From positions 95,096,960 through 95,160,959 of the forward strand of contig CM045988.1 of assembly GCA_025175895.1 (NCBI GenBank): a stretch of DNA of 64,000 nucleotides, read 5' to 3'. The DNA is from Wurfbainia villosa. Its lineage: Eukaryota; Streptophyta; Magnoliopsida; Zingiberales; Zingiberaceae. The notes under the pieces are model-generated. The model saw nothing but the letters and a program-made list of their open reading frames with translations, searched no databases and had not been told where the DNA came from. Shown here piece after piece: positions 22,258 to 34,103 of the stretch (position 1 is its first letter; each line of letters opens with the position of its first letter). Both the position numbers and the translations under genes were made by a program.

Positions 22258-25200
22258 ATGTCGTCGCGTAACCGTGAGCTGGCGGCAGCCATCGGGCGCC
22301 TCGCTGCGTCCTGCGATGGCGCTATCCTAGGTCTCGCCCTTGCCGCCGTCGCCGCGGCCTCCTGGGTCAGGTACTTTGCTACCTCCGCTGCCCTTGGCCG
22401 CATCAAGGCTGCCCCCTCCGCCTCCATCTCTGGCCTCCGCTCTATCCTATCCTATGGAGAAGAGGAGCCCCTCCTGGTCGTCGTCCGAGGTCGTGTCCAG
22501 CCAACCTCCGCCATAGAGGCCCACGGCATCTGGGGGCCTTTCAAGAGAGAGGGTGTCCTCACTCCCCACGGCTCCGATGAGAGTGCTGTTGCGATCCTCA
22601 GCACCCAGACGGTAAAAAAAAGAAGAAGAAGAAAAATCCCTTTATCTTCTCGTGGAGCTGCCAAGATTATGATATCTCAATTTTAGTATAACTTTTTTTT
22701 GCTTGATTGAGAACGATCTCTTTATTCCCTTAAGCATTGCTCTCGTAACCTACAAAAATCGAACAAGTTTTGGTTTCTTAACTCAATTACTTCGACCGCC
22801 CTTCTCGTGGAAATTCTTTTCCCTTATTACAAAAAATGAACTTTCTTACTTCACTGTGAAATTTAAAATTAGTTGTTATTGACTCAAAACAAATTTTCAT
22901 ACTCAATTCAACTAAACTGTCAGTAAAATATACTGGAAGGCCTGTTTGCTGCTTAGGATTATACCTTCTTCATATTCACATCTACATGTTTTGATATTTT
23001 TTGGGTCATCGTAGTATTCTTCACACATGTGCCAGTAAAAGGTATAATTTGGATTCAATGATTTTAACGCAGGCTATTTAGTTTATGTTGGATCAGATAT
23101 CAATCAATTTGTGACTTTTACCTTTTTCATTAACTGCTTAACCATCCTTGAAAATTGAAATGATTTCTCCAACTTATGTATTCTACCTTTTAAGAATTTT
23201 TAAGGAATGATATTTCAGGTCAAGATTGTGCTATTATGTAATAATCTCACATTGACTTTTTTTCACTATTTTTTTTGCTAATCTAGTTTCAAACAACAAA
23301 ATAGATGAGAGAATGTTAATGCATTATTTTAGTTGTAGCACAAAGAACAAGATACGGAGAATCTTTCACAATGACATTTCAGTAATTAGACACAACTTGT
23401 GTGGGGAACACAAATCAAGAATGTAAAAAAATGTTCGAATAGTAATTTTGATGAAACTTAAGTTTCTCTATTTCTAAATAAATTAACTATTAAATGCTGA
23501 TTTTCTCTATTGTTGACCTGTCTGGAAAAGACACTTCAGGTTTTCTGATGATATATTTTTTTCAAAGCAAAAAGAGTTATGACCAAGTTGGTAATATAGT
23601 TTCATCCACATCAAGAAACCACTCAAGTCGTTGAATAACATGAAGATTGATAGTAGGTCATCTTTAGTAAACTAGTCAATTTTAACATTGCAGCAAAGTG
23701 GAAAGTTCTTGGTTTAAATATCGTCAATATTAGTAATACATCCCTAATTATGTTGTCATTCCATGTGGTGAACTTTGGAGGCGGGGTTATTTCCGTCTAG
23801 TCAATCTGCCCACACATGCGAGGGAGTAATAAACCATATGAATGCTTAGAGTGGTTCCTTTCTTAATAACTAAGCTTTTTGTTTAATTGGTGTTCTAATA
23901 GACTTCAGCAATAAATAACATATGGCATAGATATATAGAGAGGATGTTTGGAATTTCCTATACCTTCCTCGCATAGGGATAACAACTGGTAAGACACATC
24001 TCAAATTTTTACTACATATATCCTTACTTGTCCAAGATGCAATACTTTTACTTCTTCCATATTCATCACGGATATCTATTACTTTTTCAATACCCCATAC
24101 TTTTTTGGAGTAATGTCAATATGGGTACACGCAAAAGATTCAGTGGGTTGGGTATCCACAAGGGACTCCTAAAATTCAACCTGACTCTTCCATGCGATTA
24201 AAAAAAAAAAGAGTGATTGAGGGATATTAATAATGTATACATATATCTATTCTAAAAATAATTAAGTTTATCCAAGCAGTCAATACCGGAGCCTTTAAAC
24301 CTGATCCCTATGCATGCTCATCTAGGGTATTTATTATTTTACAAAATCCATTAACAAGCATCCAAATCCATTTAAATGGGTTAGATAGCCACAGCTACCC
24401 AAAAATATCCATTCCGCTGTCAACACTATCCGCACAAGCAGTAGTTATTTGCTAGAATGACATGAATAAGTACATGAAACAATTGACAAATAAGAAAACA
24501 AAGATCATATATTGGACATATGATGTGTACTTCAATCAAGTATCCACAGACCAGCAGAGTATGTAGATAGACTTGGGCATTTACATGGTACCGCAATAAG
24601 CAAGAGACAAAATAGGTTGGTTGACTTTTTTGCCTTGCATTGAAGTAGTCCAGTATACTCCATTCATTGGAGTTGAATTATCATGTGATGTTTTTAGAAT
24701 TCATGGGTGGTAAAGCATGGGTGCGTTGTGCATTAGTGACACTGTAACTATTCCATCACCCTCTTACCAAATTCATATATATAGTAGTAGCTTATGTGGT
24801 AGGCATCATCCAAACTTTTTCCAATAGAGATCCAATAACTTGTTGGTGCAATCATAGTGTATATATAGTGAGTTTGAAGTATGTTTGACTCACAACTGTG
24901 TCTTCCACCTCCTCAACCTTACCCAGCAGCATGTTTTTAGCATATACTTCTGCCACATCCACATGGGGGAAATTTCCTGATAGACCTATGATAATTTAGA
25001 GTGGAATGAAATGCCTATCTCGACTTTGATACTTTGTTGTTAAAGGGCATACTTCACTTGTTCTAACACGAGAATCTGGTAACAGTTTTTGCTACCAACT
25101 ATCCTTCTTAAGAGGGATTGCTCTTGGATGATTTTGTATCTTAACTATTTAATCAATTATTCTTTTGTTGCAATCCCCATTTGACCCACTATATGAATTG

Positions 25201-28200
25201 GCTTAAGGCTAAATATATTCATTAAGTCAGTCCAATGTATTGATTCAATCAAATATCAATGTCAGCCCTTAAACTGGGGAATATCTTGTAAGGAATTTAG
25301 AATAGTGTATGATATTTGTGGATTTGATGAGGTTGTATATTGTCCATTGATACTTTGTGATATGTGTTGGTATATTGTCAAGTAGTTTAATGCACTGTAG
25401 AATGGCATCTGATACAAGTCCTAAATTATGTAGGCTATAATTCTGATAGTATATAGGTAATTTTGATGCCAAAATGCATTGTGTAGTGCCCCTTGTTCAA
25501 CTCAGTTTATCAATTTCTTTGGTTATTAATAATATCTTCATTATTTTAGTTTCCTTCCAAATTGGAACTATGTGGAACAGATTGATAATTTAAATCAAAA
25601 TTAGCTGGATGTAATATAATATGGCATAAAAGGGTACTTACTATGACTTCATACTCTTGTTTTTCATGGTGCAGTGCCTTTACAATGAATGGAAGGGAAT
25701 GCTCTCGTGGAGTCTTGACCTCCAGTCCTTTCTTTTCAGAGCAACCAAGGAGCAAAAGTCAAGCTCATTGAAATTGGTAAATACTAGCCAATCTCATGAA
25801 TTTAATTGCTGATTGAATACATTGATCACAATGCTAAAAGTGCTGATGTGGTTTTGGAACTTGTAGGTTCCATTTATTCTTGTTGAAGATTTTGCATGGC
25901 CTAATTCAAGCTATGTTCATGTTAATTTGGATGGTTCAACCCAACCACTACCTCTGACAACAGTTTATCATGAGCTGCACCCTATTCAAGCTACTCCTTT
26001 AACATTCTTCCAAGTCATGCTTGGCTCTGGATATCCTGTAGGTTCTTGTTCTCTACTTTTGTAACTTGGAAATATTTTTTCCCCTTGAGTCCTAGTCACA
26101 TTCATCTTTCTAGATTTGTAATCAAGATTATGTTCTTAAAAGGTGGCACTGTTGAATGAAGAAAAAATCCTTCCAGTTGGAAAGGAGGTCACTGCAATTG
26201 GCATCTGCAGCATTAGAGATGGCGCCATAGAGATAAAGTCATGCAAGGATCTTCCTTGTTTCTTGTATGCATCAATATAATTTCCCAGTTTCTTTTCCTT
26301 GTTTTTTGTATGCATCACTATAACTTCTATGTTTCTTTTCCTTGTTTCTTGTATGCATCACTATAACTTCTACATTTCTTTTCCTTGTTTCTTGTATGTA
26401 TCACTGTAACTTCTGTGTTTCTTTTTCCTTGTTGCTTGTTATTTCTTAGTTTTTTTTAATGATATGCTACTGTTTCCTAACTTACTGTGCTAGTCTTGGA
26501 AGAGCTGTTCAGTCAAAGTCAATCAATGATAACTTGTTGCCTTTCTTGTTTAAATTCTTGTGCTACTACTAGAATTGTACCCTTTATAGAAAATACATCC
26601 ATGTAAAATGCACACTAACTTATTCTTATATGGAAGTTTTTTTGGCTCATCTTTTGTTTTCATTGTGTTGGTTGCAGGGCTGACATGACAAAGGATGAAA
26701 TTGTAAATGAACTTAATTTCAATACAAGGATCTTATTCTGGGGCGGTGTTCTGCTTGGAACACTGTCTGTTGGTATATTATGCTATGCCATTGTCAGGTA
26801 ATATCATTTAAACTTTAGTGTGTTGCGCCATGTTTAACACAGATGCATATGTATACACCTAATTTTTCTGCGTAGAATAAGATCTGATATATATGTTCAA
26901 GTGGAGAGAAACCTAATTAGTCTCGCATTAAACAAGTTCTATCCCATCATGTATGGTTCCTTTCAAACTATTTTAATACTCAATTGAACTCTTCTATACC
27001 AATCTGCTTGATTAATTTATCCATCTTAATATCCTTAGGAATAAGCTACTGACTATATATTACAAGGAAGTAATGTTTATGTTTTTTTTCCCCAACTACA
27101 AAGAATGAAGAAAGTGACGAGGGAAGAAAATCGTGTATTGGAAAAATGTGATCAATGTAATGGAATTATTATGTGAAACTTTGATCAAAAGGAGATTCTA
27201 CTTGGATTTAGAGTTGATTTCGGTGGAAAAACTTTCAATTCTACTGACCTATTTCAACCAAAACTAATGGATCAAACTCAGTTCAGGATTGAGCAGGAGT
27301 GTCATAATTGTCTGTAAATGAATAATATGCTCCTTGATAAGATTATCAATTTTGTGCATCAGTTGAAACTTTTTTCACGAGCACCAAATGTTTGGTTTAT
27401 TGTGAGTGTTGAGAGATTTGGATGGAACTTAAATTTTATCTATTCATTATTCAGTAGGAGTAACTCATTTTATGCATCTGTTCTTGACTTGAAGTTCTTA
27501 AGCATGGTACATTATATTCACAATTCATGTTAAATAATATCTTAATAGCGACCACATTTGAATCCACATATGCACTATATGGCAACTAGATATGTTTTCT
27601 AAAATCGTATGAAACCATTTGAAGGAGGTCTTAGACTCTTACCTATAAAATTGTACATATAGGCTTTGTTTAGGCATGTCATCTTGAAGAAGTACTATAG
27701 TCATCTAGCAAGAGCTGTACTTCTATTAATCAAGAAAAGGGTAAGGCAATAGTTGTCAACACTGATAGGGTATGGATTGCAACCAGTTAAACCTTTTTGC
27801 TTCATAGCCGAAGCCATAATTTTATGACTGGATAACGCTTGGTGCATGTCAAGCTAATGCTGGAGAACTGTTATTTATCATCACTGTGTTTTTTTTTCTT
27901 TGTTCTCTCTCTCCTAATTTTGCTCTCTGATCAAACTTTGCTAGTAGAAGTTGTTTTATGTTGTTAGCCTTCTAGTACTGTCAGGTGGCAAATTATCTGT
28001 TTTGGCCTTAAACTTGTTCAGCTAATTTGAAAAGTTATATTCAAAATTTCTCCAGCTCATCTTTATTCATACAAGTTAGCATGTACTATGGATCATGTTA
28101 TATCTGATTTAGATGAAAAATGTGTAGAGATGCTTCTTCATGAGGAAGACAAACATCATCTAGTCAGTGGGCGTATGCAATTGTTTTGTCCTGAACATAA

Positions 28201-29520
28201 ACATGAGTCTAAAATATTAACAGAGATGCTAATCCAAGTGCTTGCTGATTGATGGCTTTCATTTATTCTTAGCTAACCTACAAAATATAATGGATATCAC
28301 ATTGTTAAAAATTTTGGTTTCGCATGTATTAGTTGCTATTTTTGATATAGACTTTCCAAAGACTCGAGTTGATTAGTAAGTAAGCTACATCAAGTGTATA
28401 TACTGGAAGGAGTCATTTGAAATGGTAAGATTGCTTTGTCGAGTAACTAAGAAGTTAGGTTTTCTAAACTAGCCACGTTACTATTAACACATTGCACTTT
28501 ATGCAAACCTCACATGGGCAAGAACATCTACTTTTGAGGTTGCTATTTTTTGCATGTGACCTATAACTTTTGGGGCGTCAGTCAATTTGCTCAGTTGCTA
28601 ACGACTTTGAGAAGCACCTTGATAAGTTGGCTACAAGATCTTGCATACATTATGGCTCTGCCTCCATCAGCAACTTCAGAAAAACTTGTAAGCTTGTAAA
28701 AGAATCAAGGTCATTCATATGTCTCCCTTTAATTACAGAAATGCAACAGAGGTGATAGAGATTCACTCTACTGGATTCTACCAGCTTTGAATATTTTTGA
28801 GATGCATTGCAAATGCAAAAGAACCAGTTTTTCATTGATTATATATCCATTAAATTGCATTTTATCCATTTAAAACTTTCTTAAAGTTTGTGCTTAGAAA
28901 CTGATCATTGTCCACAGAATGTGCATGCATCTCCAACTCCTTGTATGCACACAGAATCAAATTGGACACTCTTGTTTACTGTTAATGCAATATTCCAGAA
29001 AACAAATGTCTAAAGTTATCCCCTGTGTTCCTATAATGTATGAACTGCCCCAGCTTTCCACAATGACTCACATTCAAATATTATGAAGTTATCAGTATTT
29101 AGTTACATAATTTGGGCCAGCCTGTGCTATCTGGAGTAGTTTGCTTTGTTTGGTGGCTATCACTGCTAACATTTGGCGAGTATATGTTGCAATATCTTGG
29201 TTGAAATAAATAACCCAATGAATTTGGTAATTTGTTAATGATAATGCAGGAACATCTGGAGGTGGAAAGAATGGAGACTAAGGCGACGAGATGAAGACTT
29301 AGAAGAGGCCATAGTGGAAAACAGCTCTGAAGGGGAGGATGTACCTGACGGGCAACTTTGTGTTATTTGTTTAACATCACAAAGGCGATCTGCTTTCATT
29401 CCTTGTGGGCATCTTGTTTGTTGTCCTCCCTGTGCAATGCATGTAGCCCGTGACCGATCACCAAAATGTCCTGTGTGTCGGCAAACTGTACGGTCCTCCA
29501 TTCGAATATATGATTCTTGA
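22258..29520 (+). CDS. SPL2: SPL2-like RING-type E3 ubiquitin ligase (SP1/MUL1 family)
   Basis: Six exons join in frame to 379 residues: 22258-22611, 25675-25776, 25867-26037, 26143-26264, 26678-26797 and 29250-29520. The N-terminus has a hydrophobic segment (about residues 18-38, DGAILGLALAAVAAASWVRY). The middle is the GIDE/BAM-like region of this family (VPFILVEDF, LPLTTVYHELHPIQ, GKEVTAIGI, IKSCKDLPCFL). A second membrane segment lies at about 269-289 (ILFWGGVLLGTLSVGILCYA). The C-terminal C3HC4 RING is at about 327-366 (CVICLTSQRRSAFIPCGHLV to CPVC). The Arabidopsis SP1 family sits in organelle outer membranes and ubiquitinates import or dynamics factors; SPL2 is the close paralogue of SP1, and the overall length (about 380) fits it. 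This SPL2 is SP1-LIKE 2, not a SQUAMOSA-promoter-binding protein. Confidence 0.92.
22612..25674 (+). other. Large first intron of the SPL2-like gene
   Basis: A 3.06-kb intron bounded by ACG/GTAAAA and GTGCAG/TGC. It is AT-rich and probably contains old transposon remnants: 24130-24420 has repeated GGGTTGGGTATCC and GGGTTAGATAGCC phrases like those of small hAT-type elements. I see no gene inside. Confidence 0.6.
26252..26430 (+). repeat. SPL2: 43-bp tandem repeat spanning the exon 4 splice donor of the SPL2-like gene
   Basis: The end of exon 4 and the start of intron 4 (CCTTGTTTCTT/GTATGCATCA) are repeated in tandem with a 43-bp period: units start at about 26252, 26295, 26338 and 26381, with a partial fifth at about 26425. 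Four donor-like GTATGC or GTATGT sites result, at 26265, 26308, 26351 and 26394. Only the first keeps the frame into exon 5; use of a later one would add codons that meet a TAA almost at once. Confidence 0.85.
26798..29249 (+). other. Large last intron of the SPL2-like gene
   Basis: A 2.45-kb intron from AG/GTAATA to TGCAG/GAAC, separating the second membrane segment from the RING exon. It is AT-rich, with no recognisable gene or element. Confidence 0.6.
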
Positions 29521-29733
29521 GGTGAACAAACTCTTGAGACCTTTTATTCATTTTTTCTAAAAATATATTGGCCTTTGCTCCTTTTATGTATTTACAGAAA
29601 TATTGGGTCCTCATGCAACATGGGGAACTATAGTCTCAGACAATAAATGCATTCATAAAATAGATGCTATAATCTCAAAGTAGACATTTCTATGATAGAT
29701 GGTATAAAGTTCAAGTAGATAGAGTAATTATAT

Positions 29734-29949
29734 CTCATTCAGTATCAAGTTGTGCTTACCCCTGCTATTTAGAATCAACTGTATTATTTATATTCGTTGA
29801 ACTTTATTCAAGAAAACATAGGTATTGTTTAAAACTTAAATCTCATTCAGTATCAAGTTGTACTTGTCCCTGCTATTTAGGATCAACCGTATGATTTATA
29901 TCCGTTGAACTCTATACAAGAAAACATAGGTATTGTTTAAAACTTGAAT
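29734..29949 (+). repeat. 108-bp tandem duplication
   Basis: Two adjacent copies start at 29734 and 29842 with CTCATTCAGTATCAAGTTGT and end with GGTATTGTTTAAAACTT. They differ at about ten positions and lie downstream of the SPL2-like stop codon. Confidence 0.85.
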
Positions 29950-31129
29950 TCCTTTAGCTAGAATTTGTGTAATTGTCCTCCTTTATACCTTCAATTCTAA
30001 TTGATTTTATTTGTACAATTATATAATCTATTGATGTTTGTTTTGTAAGGAAGCTTGATACTCAGCTCAATAAAGGCTCATTTATATTTGTTCGTTTTTT
30101 AAAAAACAAATTTGATAAACAAGAATGTTAAGTGAGTTTGGCTTGTTAACATATATGGACAAAACTCGATAAGATATTTTTATCAAATAAAATTACTCAA
30201 TCATAACTCTCCCTGACACTTATCCATCAGTTGTAACTCTTTGAAATTATTTCACAGTTTTTTTTTCTCATTTATTTTGTGCAGGATGATGGCCATTGCG
30301 GCAATATAGGGATGAAGCAACTTGAAATAGGATTACATTTGTACTTACTTTCTTCTTAGAAACAAGATCACGCTATGACTTGTCAGAACAAGTATTGAAT
30401 GGGCGCCCTGAGTGGTGTTGTACAAAAAAAACCATTTGGTGAGACTGCGCACAGTGGTCATACATAGTGATAGTACCTTATACAGATCCATTTTGGTAGC
30501 ATTGTGAATTAACTTATCAGAGCCTATTAAGAATCATTCCGAACAATGTGTACCATACAAAACACTGCCGCAGGACCTGCTGTTGTTTCATGTATTCACC
30601 AAGTGCTTTAGTGCTGAGGAAAGACATTTTTGAATCTAATTCCTTCTTGCTGCAACGTTGAACTGCTTGTGGCTGTATTCACGGGGACTCTCCATGAGAA
30701 TTATTAATCGTAGATGGTGCAAGCATTGTCTGCGACTCACGAAAGGTATTGATAACTTGTGTATCGGATGGCTGTTCCATGGTAATGTTGATACGTGGTT
30801 TAATGGGATTTGATGATCTGATGTGTTGGAGTTGTAGCTTGGTTTTTTTTCGTTTTTGTTTTTTTTTTAAGATGACTACTTCACCTATTATTTTGGATGT
30901 TTGAGGTCATCTTGTATGCATTAGTGTGTCATTACTGGCAAAATAAATAGCACGTGCTCACAGAGCTATAGTCATAGTGTCAACAAATTGGCTTGAATTT
31001 CGGAAGTTATCTTGGATGCATTAGTTAGTCATTACATGCTAAATGCATAGTGCGTTAAGTAATTACCGAGCCATGTGGGTAGCCTTCAATTTTTTTTATT
31101 GGTATTAGAGTAATTGAATTTTTTATCTT

Positions 31130-31450
31130 ACTAATCTCCAAAAAATGATTGGTATGTCTTATGAATTTTTGAGATGTCTCGTCAACAGTTAAATCGAATA
31201 AGATCAAAATTCAAATGGTTTTCATTAGCCATCAAAGATAAATCAGAAAAATATTTATAATTTTTTTACAGTTCAATTCGGACTACGTAGTTGTGTTAAT
31301 TTTTAAACAATAGTGTAATGTTGAAGTTGTATTTCGTCCATCAAATAAATTTTTAAATTTTAGGATCGTTCGAATAGATTTTTTAAAATTTATCGTCGAA
31401 GAATATCACAATAAAAAATTAAATTATGTTTTCATATATGGAATGTCTTT
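31130..31450 (+). repeat. Dispersed repeat family B, copy 1
   Basis: Shares ordered blocks with 58650-58960 in the same orientation: AATTCGGACT, TCGTCCATC-AATAAA, CGTTCGAATAGATTTTT, AAATTTATCGTCGA and ATATGGAATGTCT. No ORF is present. Confidence 0.6.
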
Positions 31451-32069
31451 TTATTTTTTTTCGCTGGATCGCCTTCTAATCGAAAGGTCGTCATGTTGCA
31501 CGTTACTTGAATAGTTAAAGGTAGTGAGCATGCATGGGGGGCTCAGAAGAAGCCGTCGAGTCGGCGGCGTTGTCTCCGGTTATAGTCTCAAAACACCAAG
31601 ATACTTTGTTTTTTTTCCCTCCCCGGTGTTTATTTAAAAAATATATGTAAGAGAATTTATAAGAATGTGCGATCAATTTAAATGGGAGTATGGGACCGGT
31701 TGGATTTAGAGGGTCAGTTGGATTTATCAAGCTGAAACTGGGGAAATGTCTTACATTTGGATCAGCCGGGGAAAAAAAAACAGTGATTTTTTTATATTAA
31801 AATTTAGGAGAGACGATGTTTTGATATTTTTTTTAATAAAAAAAAAATGTTTTTTTTTTTTTTTTGAAATTTTGCCCTCTCTGTGTATGAACCCGAAAAT
31901 ACCTTTTATAAAAATAGCTACTGAGGTGCACGATGCGGCTTTGCAAAATCTGCCAACGAAACATTAGTCCAGAGTGACCTTTTCAGTGGTAAATTGTCCA
32001 TTTGTCCTTGCTGTTGGACGCACTCGACGTTAATGATTAAGTATTTTTTTTTAAATATATTTAGTTTTG

Positions 32070-32360
32070 GATTTGATTTGATAAGAATTTATGTATATTT
32101 ATTTAATATATTAAATGAACAATTTTAAAAATTAAATAAATAAATTTTAAAATACATATATTTGATTGGTTAATATTCATGAATAAAATATCATTTGTGA
32201 ATCTAATTTATAAATTATATTCATGTTTTAAATTCATTTACGAATTTATTTATTTATACTAATGTATCAAATAAATACTTAAATATTAAAATTTTAAATA
32301 AACAAATTTGATTTAAAAATTCAATAATATTTAAATAAATTTAATTTAATCAAGTTCTAT
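32070..32360 (+). repeat. Dispersed AT-rich repeat, copy B
   Basis: Diverged copy of the repeat at 21570-21900, with the same block order and orientation. Non-coding. Confidence 0.55.
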
Positions 32361-33142
32361 CAAAGTTGGGATTATAATACAATGGTAGTAGAATATTTAA
32401 TTCGATTTTTAAATATTTATGATATGATTTTCAACTATGATATATTTATATGTTCTTGTTTTAGATGATAAATAAAGAATACAACGGTTGAGATTGTGCG
32501 TGTAAATATTTTTATTATATTTTAATAATTGATAAAAAAAAATTATAAAACAAAATTGATAATTTATAAAATTATTTGAGTCTAAAATTTAAATATACGG
32601 TGTTAATAAAAAAAATCTGCCAATGAATTATGAGTCAAGAGCAGTGACTTTTTCATTTCCACGGATAAAGTTAGTACAGCATAAATTTGTACCAAGTGAA
32701 TAAAAATTAATTTTTCACGTTAAGAGAGTATTTACTCTCCGCGCCGATAAGATTAAAGGTGGATTATGATTTATCTTTTTTTTCTTCGTGTAGTTGCGGA
32801 GCCGACGAGCTTTTCAGTGGTAAATTGTCCGTTTGTCCTCGCTGTTTCACGCACGCAGCGTTCTTACTCCAAAGTATCGAAAGCAAAGCAGTCTTTGCGT
32901 TTCTGCAGCCATGGCAGAGATTCAGAGCCCGTCTCCCACCAAAAAAAAGAAGGAAAAAACACCACTACAACAGCAGATACGCTGCCGGCCGCAGCAGAGA
33001 CGGTGAAGACTGAAGCCGCTTCCTTCCACTGCTAAACCAGGTGGCACTCCCACCTTACGACCCTCTACTTTAAAACGAAAATGCTCCACCTCTGCACCAT
33101 TACCTCCACACTTCAGTCTTCAGCTTCATTCTTCTTGTTCTG

Positions 33143-34103
33143 ATGATGATGATGGGAGAAGGCAGTGGGCGTCCCTTCACAGTCACCCAATTTCAGGAGC
33201 TGGAGCTTCAATACCTCATCTTCAAGTGCTTGGCATCCGGCACTGCTGTGCCGCGTGATCTCACCCTTGGCCTCAGGAGAAGCTTCCTCCTGCCGTTTCT
33301 TCCCCATGCTACCTCGGTGGACGCAGAGCTAGGGAGGTGCCGGAGAACTGACGGGAAGAAGTGGAGGTGCTCCAAGGAGGTCCACCCAAACTCCAAGTAC
33401 TGCGACAGGCACAGGCACAGGGGAAAGAACCGTTCGAGGAAGCCTTTGGAATTGCTGTCTTCATCAACTGTGTTTCACACCCACAGTTTCCTCCTCCCTT
33501 GCTCTTCCTCGCCACAGTTTCTTCATAAATGCAGGTATGCTTTGGATATGCGATTTTAATTAAGGTCAATATAGAAGAAACGCATTTTTTTCCCCTTCAA
33601 AACTATCATTAACGTTTTACCAACTTTTAGGCTCATCGCTCTTGATTTAAACAAGGAAAAAAAAAGAATGCACTAGATTTTTTGTGTTATATTAATCTAT
33701 TTACCTTTTAGAATAAGTTCAAATGTCATTTACTCACAGGAAGTGGTTCCTCTAATTACGGGGTTGGTGTAGTGGCTTTAAGGAGTACGTGAATGGATAC
33801 CCTTCACTTTCAGAAGCCTACAAGGGTGGTGGACAGATTGAAACATTAGCAGCGAACACTGCCGAGGAGGCAAGACAGAGGTATGGCCACAGGCAAGTCG
33901 TTCCTACTCACTTTGGAATTTGCTTGCCAGAAGAAGAGAGAGAGAAGCAACGCTTTGAGTTCGGTGCTGACTTCGAAGTTGCTAATTTGGAGGAAGAGAA
34001 AACCAGGAACGGTAGGCAATTCCACTGGTTTCTGGATGAGAAGCCTCTCAAGGTTGAGGGTTCGTGGATGAGGGTGGGTATGGATCAGTTGGAGCAAATC
34101 TAA
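33143..34103 (+). CDS. Short growth-regulating factor (GRF) transcription factor
   Basis: Two exons, 33143-33534 and 33773-34103, give 240 residues. A QLQ domain lies near the N-terminus (PFTVTQFQELELQYLIFKCL), which binds GIF co-activators. A complete WRC domain follows within about 25 residues (GRCRRTDGKKWRCSKEVHPN, then YCDRHRHRGKNRSRKPLE), giving the C3H zinc and DNA-binding motif with a basic nuclear signal. GRFs with GIF partners promote cell proliferation in growing organs. The linker between QLQ and WRC is shorter than in most GRFs and contains no intron. The acceptor at AG 33771-33772 was chosen because it keeps the frame into a C-terminus ending FHWFLDEKP, like the FFDEWP motif; an acceptor at 33739 would stop after five codons. 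The family is normally controlled by miR396. Confidence 0.85.
33430..33451 (+). promoter_or_regulatory. Degenerate miR396 target site in the GRF WRC exon
   Basis: The segment encoding RSRKPLE occupies the position where GRFs carry the conserved miR396 site. Compared with the usual GRF site it keeps CCGTTC, AAGCC and TGGAA, but has two A-to-G changes that would pair as G:U, and a G-to-T change opposite miRNA position 6 that is a seed mismatch. Repression by miR396 is therefore probably weakened, which is an inference. Confidence 0.55.

Larger units (their letters stand above)
29521..33142. other. 3' region of SPL2-like gene and intergenic DNA
   Basis: A 3'-UTR intron is possible between the stop codon region and the TTTTGTGCAG at about 30275-30284, after which 30285-30900 could be the terminal UTR exon. 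The remainder is AT-rich and includes the tandem duplication at 29734-29949 and dispersed repeats at 31130-31450 and 32070-32360. 32760-33140 is more GC-rich and is likely promoter and 5' UTR of the GRF gene. Confidence 0.45.

Noticed and set aside
26252..26430. Regular direct repeats that might suggest a CRISPR-like array
   Set aside because: The units are contiguous with no unique spacers, lie in a plant intron, and form an ordinary minisatellite.
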